64,000 nt of DNA from Gemmataceae bacterium (GTDB lineage Bacteria > Planctomycetota > Planctomycetia > Gemmatales > Gemmataceae): contig LR594585.1 of assembly GCA_901538445.1 (NCBI GenBank), positions 424,786 through 488,785 on the forward strand. Direction: 5' to 3'. The position numbers were made by a program, and so were the translations under genes. The notes beneath the pieces were generated by a model. That model saw only the letters and a list, made by a program, of their open reading frames with translations. It was not told the origin of the DNA and made no database searches. Below are positions 58,587 through 64,000 of this stretch, piece by piece. The first letter of the stretch is position 1, and each line of letters begins with the position of its first letter.

Positions 58587-58790
58587 TCACTTTCGGAGCC
58601 CCAGGTAAGTCCTCGCGAGATCGCCGCGGCAGAGCGCGTGGTACCCCTGTCGTCTCCGTCGAGAACCAGCGCGAAGAACGCCGAATCGGCCGAGCGCGGG
58701 ACTCGCGCGATCATCGCGAGTTCGTTGGTTTTGATCGGCTCCTGCTGGATCCGGGTCGCGGCATCCGCGCTCGACCGCATCGACGCGGTC
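58587..58790 (-). pseudogene. Frameshifted C-terminal gene fragment, family unknown
   Basis: One minus frame reads TRIQQEPIKTNELAMIARV and SADSAFFALVLDGD; a neighbouring frame continues GYHALCRGDLARTYLGLRK to a stop. Joined, they form a plausible protein end broken by a one-base shift. Family not recognised. Confidence 0.35.
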
Positions 58791-58902
58791 GCGGGTTGGC
58801 GGCGAGGCACGCCGGAGTTTGCGCGCGACCCGTGCCTCGGACCACCGGCGGGGGTGCTGGTCCGGTAGACGCCACCCGCCCGCACCCTCTGGGGTTACCG
58901 GG

Positions 58903-59712
58903 GTGAGTACCCGCCGCGAGTTCGCCCTCGCCACCGCCGTTGCGGCCCCCGCTCGCCCCAACACCCTCCCGACCGGAGCCGCTTCGGTAACCGACCCGAA
59001 GTCCGTCGCCGAGCCCCCGCCGGCAGGCCGGTCAGCGTCGGCATCCTCGTCCTCGCCGGGACGGGCCAGATCGACCTGACCGGCCCGTCCGCCGTCCTGT
59101 CCCGGCTCCCGAACGCGACCGTCAAGCTCCTGTGGAAGACGACCGACCCGATCCGCGACGACCGCGGGCAGGTCCTCGTCCCCGACGCGAAGGTGGCCGC
59201 CGCCGGGGCGGTCGACCTGCAGGTCGTCCCGAACGGCCCGGGGGAGGAAGACCCGATGGAGGACGAGGCCGTCCTGTCGGCCACCACCAAGCACGCGGAG
59301 ACCGCCCCCCGCGTGTTCTCGGCCTGCGCCGGGGCCCTGGTGTGCGGGGCCGCCGGGTCGCTCAAGGGAAAGAGGGCGGCCGCCCACTGGGCGTCGGTGC
59401 AGTTCTTGACGTGCCACGGGGCCGCCGTGGGCGAGCGGCTGGTGGCCGACGGCAAGCTGGTGCCCGCGGCCGGCTAACCGCCGGGATCGACGGGCGCTGC
59501 GGGTCGGGCGTGCCTGCGAGGCGAGGCGGCGGCGGAAGCGGTCCACTTCGCCGCCCAGTGCGCCCAGGCCGCCGTTCGACTGCGGGCACCCGGACAAGGC
59601 TTTGAAAGAGATCGTCGCCGCCCAGCGGGCGGCCTTCAAGCCGCTCACCGACACGCAGCTGGCGGCGGCGGAGCGCGTGGCCGCCAAGCTCGGCGTGCGG
59701 GCCGGCGAGTGA
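58903..59712 (+). pseudogene. DJ-1/PfpI-family (isonitrile-hydratase-like) gene, multiply frameshifted
   Basis: Pieces in three frames line up with one exported DJ-1/PfpI protein. STRREFALATAVAAP (Tat-like signal) comes first. VGILVLAGTGQIDLTGPSAV, LSRLPNATVKLLWKT, VPNGPGEEDPMEDE and RVFSACAGALVCGAAG with the nucleophile-elbow Cys follow. After a stop at 59475, PPFDCGHPDKALKEIVAAQ and AERVAAKLGVRAGE finish the chain. At least two shifts and a stop separate the parts, so the gene is dead. Confidence 0.65.
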
Positions 59713-59797
59713 ACCCGCACGAGTTCCTTGCCGTAAGGACCGACGAACCTTGGGGGTACATCACGAGGTGGTGTGCCACCCCGGCAGAGGGCACGGC

Positions 59798-60502
59798 ATG
59801 AGCGACGCGGCATTCTCGATCGGCCCCCCCACGCTCCTTTCCGTTCAGGTCGGCCTGCCGCAAACGCTGGGGGGTGCCGCCCGCCCGTGGACGACCGGGT
59901 TCATTAAGGCGGCCGTCGCCGGCCCCGTGCAGCTCGGCCCCACCAACCTCGTGGGCGACGGGCAGGCCGATCTCGCGAACCACGGCGGGCCGGACAAGGC
60001 GGTGTGCGTGTACCCCGCGGTCCACTACCCGCACTGGCGGGCGGAACTCGGGCTGCCGCTGACGCACGGCGCGTTCGGCGAGAACTTCACCGCCGGGGGC
60101 TGGAGCGAGGCGGACGTGTGCGTCGGGGACGTGTGGGCGATCGGCGGGGCGCTGGTGCAGGTGTCGCAGCCGCGGCAGCCGTGCTGGAAGCTGGCCCGGC
60201 GGTGGGACGTGAAGGACCTCGCCCTACGGGTCCAGCAGACCGGGCGGACCGGGTGGTACTTCCGCGTGCTCCGCGCGGGGGGCGTTGAAGCGGGCGGTGC
60301 GTTCGCACTGGCCGAGCGGCCGGAGCCGGTGTGGACGGTCTCGCGGGCGAACGAGGTCATGCACCACCGGAAGGCGGACCTCGCCCTGGCGGCGGAACTC
60401 GCCGCCGTTTCGTGCCTGTCCGCGAGCTGGCGGAGCAACCTGCGGGACCGGGTCGAGAAGGGCGTCCCGCCGGACACGTCGAAGCGACTCACCGGGCCCT
60501 GA
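59798..60502 (+). CDS. MOSC-domain protein (YiiM type)
   Basis: 234 residues from the ATG at 59798. The MOSC fold is recognisable by TNLVGDGQADLANHGGPDKAVCVYP, HGAFGENFTAGG and VSQPRQPCWKLARRWDVKDL, which contains the conserved Cys-like QPRxPCxKL motif, and GWYFRVL. These enzymes bind molybdenum cofactor sulfur and, in the YiiM group, help reduce N-hydroxylated compounds. The C-terminal tail (HHRKADLALAAELAAVSCLSASWR) is the YiiM 3-alpha domain. It is intact among decayed neighbours. Confidence 0.9.
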   Translation: MSDAAFSIGPPTLLSVQVGLPQTLGGAARPWTTGFIKAAVAGPVQLGPTNLVGDGQADLANHGGPDKAVCVYPAVHYPHWRAELGLPLTHGAFGENFTAGGWSEADVCVGDVWAIGGALVQVSQPRQPCWKLARRWDVKDLALRVQQTGRTGWYFRVLRAGGVEAGGAFALAERPEPVWTVSRANEVMHHRKADLALAAELAAVSCLSASWRSNLRDRVEKGVPPDTSKRLTGP

Positions 60503-60563
60503 GGGCGGTCGTTCTCGCTTTGTAGCAACCCGCCGCGTCGATCCACCGGCAATCGACCCGGCC

Positions 60564-60845
60564 TCACGCGACCGGAATGCCCAGTTGCGGGAACCACCGG
60601 GCCCGGTCCCAGTACCCCGCTGGTGGACGATCTGTCCGCCCTCGGCCCGGAAGAACCCGCACTCGCGGATGGTGAACGTCCTGCCGTTCGGGGCGTGGCC
60701 GGCGGGGTCGCCCAGTCGGGTCGCCCCGCCGGTCCACTCCAGCGCGACCACGTCCCGGTCCTGGAACACCGCCTCGACCCGGGTCTAGCTGTCCGGGAAG
60801 GCCGCGAAGAAGCCCCGCGCGTCCCGGGTAGCGACCCGTGGCCGG
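60564..60845 (-). pseudogene. SnoaL/NTF2-like gene fragment, inactivated
   Basis: Minus-strand pieces: ARGFFAAFPDS, then an amber codon (60785-60787), then TRVEAVFQDRDVVALEWTGG, NGRTFTIRECGFFRAEGGQI and VHQRG, then a shift into YWDRARWFPQLGIPVA and stop. The order fits a SnoaL-like polyketide-cyclase fold. Stop plus frameshift make it a pseudogene. Confidence 0.6.
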
Positions 60846-60937
60846 GTTCACAACCCGCGGCCAGCCGCACCCCCGCTTCGTTTTTTGTCCGGAACCGCCG
60901 GGGCCGGTCCGTCCCTTGACCCCAGCCCCGGTCCGGG

Positions 60938-62077
60938 TCACGCGCGCGTCACGCCGCTCTCGCCCGGAACCCGCAACTGCGGCCACGTGCTGGCGGTGCG
61001 CGGGAACCGGTCAACCAGGGCCAGCAGGCCCCGGAGATCGATGCGGTTGTACCTCACGTCGACCTGACCCAGGCCGCCCAGGGCCGCCAGCGCCAGCGCG
61101 CCGGTGCCATCAATATTGTTGAGGTCCAGCGCGTGGGAGACGAGGCGCTCGGCCCCCGGGGCGGAGGTGAGCACCGAGACGTCCGTGCCGGTCAGCCGGT
61201 TCCCGCTGAGCTGCAACTCCACCAGCCCGCGGCGGAACAGGGGCGACCCGATCAAGGCGCGCGTGCCGGCCGGGCCGAGGGCCGCACTGGTGAACGCGAG
61301 GCGGGTCAGGTGCCCCCAGCCCGCCCGGCCGATGGCGGCGACCGCCTCCGGGTCCAGGCGGAAGCCGGCCAGGTGCAGCTCCCGGAGGTCCCGGAACGCG
61401 CCGCAACAGAGCTGACCGACGACCGACGAGACGTCGCGGGGCGACTCGTACCCGGTGCCCGTCACCCTCAGGCGGCGGAGCCCGGGGGCCCAGTGGCTCC
61501 GAGCGATCTCGGCCACGTCGGAGGCGCGGACGGGCCAGCCGAACGCCAGGCCCGTGAGCCGGACCAGTCGGCTCGCCGCGAAGCACTCGATCCCGACCAG
61601 CCCGCGACTCGTGTAGACCTCGGCCTCGTCCAGCCGGGCGAAGTGCGGCAGGACGGCCAGCCGGCCCAGGTCGATGGGGTACGGACTGCCGAACGAGACC
61701 CGGCGGAGCGGGGTGGCCTCGTGCAGCCGGGAGCCGCTGCGGGCGTACGCCGTCGGGGACAGGTACACGCGCTCGACGAACCCGCGGAGCCACACCGGGT
61801 CCTGGACCGCGTCGGGGAGGGCCGCGAGGCAGCCGCCGGGGCTCGGGCCCGTAACTTGCCGGGCGACCTCCTGCTGCCGCTCGACCCAATCCCAGTCCTC
61901 ACAGCCCGCCAGCCGGTTGGCACCGAACCCCGGGCCGCACTGCTCGCGGATCAGCCGCGCCCGGGCCGCGTTAAGCACGCCGCCGAGTTCGTCGAGGTGG
62001 TCGGCGTACGCCAGCCGCGGCGTGTCCTCGTCGGGGGCGGCGATCACCGCCCCGACGAGGGCCTGCTCTGTGGTCAT
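60938..62077 (-). CDS. TIGR02996-domain leucine-rich-repeat protein
   Basis: A 379-residue protein. The TIGR02996 box at the start (EQALVGAVIAAPDEDTPRLAYADHLDEL, residues 4-31) is the planctomycete signature for large families of paralogues. A spacer is followed by leucine-rich repeats (about 100-360: LRRVSFGSPYPIDL, LRRLRVTGTGYES, LRELHLAGFRLDPEAV, LTRLAFTSAALGPAG, LVELQLSGNRLTGTD, LDLNNIDGTGALAL). LRRs of this type bind proteins; partner unknown. No signal peptide is visible. Confidence 0.9.
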   Translation of the reverse strand: MTTEQALVGAVIAAPDEDTPRLAYADHLDELGGVLNAARARLIREQCGPGFGANRLAGCEDWDWVERQQEVARQVTGPSPGGCLAALPDAVQDPVWLRGFVERVYLSPTAYARSGSRLHEATPLRRVSFGSPYPIDLGRLAVLPHFARLDEAEVYTSRGLVGIECFAASRLVRLTGLAFGWPVRASDVAEIARSHWAPGLRRLRVTGTGYESPRDVSSVVGQLCCGAFRDLRELHLAGFRLDPEAVAAIGRAGWGHLTRLAFTSAALGPAGTRALIGSPLFRRGLVELQLSGNRLTGTDVSVLTSAPGAERLVSHALDLNNIDGTGALALAALGGLGQVDVRYNRIDLRGLLALVDRFPRTASTWPQLRVPGESGVTRA

Positions 62078-62886
62078 GTTCGTGACTCCGTCTTGGCCCC
62101 CCGAATACGCAGGGGGCCGGCAGTGCGTGTGTGGGTGCCCGCTCTGGCGGGCAAAGATGACGCGCCACCCGCAGGGGCACGGTCGGGACGCCCGTGGCGT
62201 CGCGTGCGGAAATCAATGGGGCCTCGGGCCCGGTGTGGACCGGCGAGGCGAGGTAGGGTGGGGCCGGTGTGGTCGCCCCGGCTCCGCGAAAAAACACGCC
62301 CGGTGGTTGGGGTACTGCTCGACGGTGGCGGCCGTCGTCCGCTTGGCGGGCGGTCCGGGACCGTTGCCGCGTCAGGGGTCGCCCGGCTGTACGGCGGGCG
62401 GGGTGTGAAGGGTGCCCGGACCACGCTCTCGTGGCTCGGGTGAAAGAAGACAGGGGCACCGGCGCGGCGGCCCAATCGGCCGCCAGCGCAAGCATGGTAC
62501 GGTACGCCCCGTGCCCTGTAAAGACCCCGCCCCCGCGATTTGGTTTCCGGCTGAGCGGCGGGGTCAACCGAGGGGGCCGGGAGGTCGGAACGGGCGGGGG
62601 ACCGCGCCGCAAGCGTGACGCGGTTCCGCCGACCGGGCCGCGCCCGACCTCCTTGAGCAGTTCGGCGAATGCCCCGACCCGACACCCACCGGCACCGGTC
62701 GGGCCGGGACGCGGAGGCCGCCGTCACATCGGGGCCGCGCTGGAGCGGGCACACCTTAACTTCGGCCGAAAACCGGGCACTGTAGGGTGAACCCGCACGC
62801 TAGCCGTTGCGGCCGTCGGGTCCCGCCCGCGGGCCGGCTGATCGGCCGCGCCCCGCGCGCGACACCCTTATCCCGGAGGCCCACAG
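62078..62886. other. 800-bp gap without recognised genes
   Basis: Open frames here are Arg/Pro/Gly-rich shadows of the high GC content, and no motif of a known family was found on either strand. It may be decayed coding DNA, like the neighbouring pseudogenes. The promoter of the MoxR-type gene must lie near its right end. Confidence 0.45.
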
Positions 62887-64000
62887 ATGAAGTTGGTCCG
62901 GTCCGAGTCCATGCCCGTCCGCGACAAGGTGGCCCGGGCCCGCGCCGAGCTGGCCGCGGGCCTGGTCGAGCGGGACGACGAGGTGGACGTGGTGCTCACC
63001 GCCCTGCTGGCCGGGGAGCACGTGCTCCTCGTCGGCCCGCCCGGGTGCGGCAAGTCGCTGCTCCTCGACGGGCTCCTGGCCTGGGCCGGGGGCCGCAAGT
63101 TCTCCGTGCTCCTCACCCGCTTCACCACCCCCGAGGAGGTGCTCGGCCCGGTGAGCCTGGCCGGGCTCAAGGAGGACCGGTACGTCCGGGTCACCACCGG
63201 CAAGTTACCCGAGGCCGACCTGGCGTTCCTCGACGAGGTGCTCCGGGGCTCGTCCGCGGTGCTCAACTGCCTGTTGAAGGTGCTCAACGAGAGGACGTTC
63301 GACGCGGGCGACGGGGTGGTCAAGACGGTCCCGCTCCGGCTGTGCGTCGGGGCCGCCAACGACTGGCCCGAGCCCGACACCGGCAAGGAGCTCTCGGCCC
63401 TCCTCGATCGCTTCACCCTGCGCAAGACCGTGGCCCCGATCCGCACGGCCGCCGGGCGGCAGCGGCTCCTGTGGGCCCGCGACCACACGCCGACGTTCTC
63501 GACCACCGTGACCCCGGCCGAGCTGGACGACGCCCGGCGGGCGGCCGCGGCCGTGCCGTGGTCGGCGGACGCCAGGGAGGCCCTGGAGCAGGTGCTCCGG
63601 GAGCTGGCCCGGGAGGGGGTGCGCCCCGGGGACCGGCGGCAGTTCAAGACCGTCGGGGTGGTGCGGGCGTTCGCGTACCTGTGCGGGGCCGACGCCGTCC
63701 GCCCCGAGCACCTCGAAGTCGCGCAGCACTGCCTCTGGGACGACCCCGCGGGCGAACCCGAGAAGGTCGCGCAGGTGATCGCGAAGGTCGCCAACCCGAG
63801 CGGCATGCGGGTCGCACAACTGCTCCTCGAAGTCGAGGGCGTGCTCGGGGCCACGGACGCGCGGAACCTGGCCGACGCCGCCCGGGCCGCGGCCAAGCTC
63901 GGCGAGGTCGAGAGACAGCTCGCGGCGCTGCCCGCCGGGCCGCGGGCCGAGGCCGCCCGGGGGTACGTCCGGGACCAGCTCAAGCGGCTCAAGCTCGCGT
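62887..64000 (+). CDS. MoxR/RavA-type AAA+ ATPase (3'-truncated by window)
   Basis: At least 371 residues from the ATG at 62887; the frame is still open at the window end. Walker A is GPPGCGKS (residues 50-57) and Walker B LAFLDEVLRGSS (about 113-124). Sensor 1 is CVGAANDWPEPD and the arginine finger is in SALLDRFTLRK. The RavA-like order and the helical C-terminal part (about 250-371) suggest the RavA subgroup rather than classical MoxR. Such ATPases act as chaperones with von Willebrand-domain partners, normally encoded next door, probably just beyond the window. Confidence 0.92.
   Translation, partial: MKLVRSESMPVRDKVARARAELAAGLVERDDEVDVVLTALLAGEHVLLVGPPGCGKSLLLDGLLAWAGGRKFSVLLTRFTTPEEVLGPVSLAGLKEDRYVRVTTGKLPEADLAFLDEVLRGSSAVLNCLLKVLNERTFDAGDGVVKTVPLRLCVGAANDWPEPDTGKELSALLDRFTLRKTVAPIRTAAGRQRLLWARDHTPTFSTTVTPAELDDARRAAAAVPWSADAREALEQVLRELAREGVRPGDRRQFKTVGVVRAFAYLCGADAVRPEHLEVAQHCLWDDPAGEPEKVAQVIAKVANPSGMRVAQLLLEVEGVLGATDARNLADAARAAAKLGEVERQLAALPAGPRAEAARGYVRDQLKRLKLA

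Noticed and set aside
62269..62790. A gene in the gap before the MoxR-type ATPase
   Set aside because: The translation is Gly/Pro/Arg-rich without motifs, and no ribosome site precedes it.

Overview
The window is very GC-rich and its gene content points to a planctomycete of the Gemmataceae (Gemmata-like). Markers seen here: a prepilin-type DUF1559 protein, a DUF1080 (3-keto-disaccharide hydrolase-like) protein, a TIGR03000 domain, TIGR02996/LRR and orphan TIGR02996-tail sequences, a LEPR-XLL-type surface protein, a formylglycine-enzyme/sulfatase pair, an ECF sigma factor paired with a LamG-bearing anti-sigma-like protein, and an outer-membrane biogenesis cluster (OmpH, LpxC, Gfo/Idh oxidoreductase).

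Layout. 1-1.5 kb: end of a PQQ-type beta-propeller protein facing thioredoxin. 1.7-12.4 kb: a probable old integrative island at tRNA-Glu(TTC). The last 23 bp of the tRNA region recur at 12341-12363. Degraded integrase and DUF927 remnants lie beside the tRNA. The cargo is an OprB porin, a FadL/OMPP1 channel, a formylglycine-generating enzyme, an arylsulfatase, an AraC regulator and an OprO/P-like porin. A 17-bp motif occurs in the sulfatase/araC divergent region (twice) and before the last porin (once), which suggests a local sulfate-ester-utilisation regulon.

12.4-40.6 kb: mostly chromosomal backbone. It holds membrane, EF-hand and DUF1559 proteins, an NfeD-like/flotillin pair, a lipoate-ligase-like protein, small conserved proteins, a metallophosphoesterase, the lipid A/OmpH cluster, glycosyltransferases, a two-domain cyanophycinase-like protein, an exported TIGR03000-methyltransferase, TrmL, FtsK, a dCTP-deaminase-like pair, and an McsA/52-aa peptide/McsA/McsB/VanZ cluster. 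Several long REP-like inverted repeats sit between these genes.

41.0-57.4 kb: a second island bounded by 51-bp perfect direct repeats, each a 3' half of tRNA-Lys(CTT). It carries a type III restriction-modification system (res with two frameshifts, intact mod) with a DUF433/DUF5615 toxin-antitoxin-like pair between res and mod. A second copy of the mod 3' end lies 6.3 kb downstream. Between the two mod 3' ends sits a cargo of ECF sigma factor, LamG anti-sigma-like protein and a large LEPR-XLL polysaccharide-lyase-like exoprotein. An excisionase-like HTH gene and a tyrosine integrase close the island.

57.4-64 kb: a graveyard of decayed genes (Y-family polymerase, DJ-1/PfpI, SnoaL-like) mixed with an HTH gene, a MOSC protein and a TIGR02996/LRR protein, ending in a MoxR/RavA-type ATPase cut by the window edge. 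All assignments come from reading translated motifs; no database search was run.
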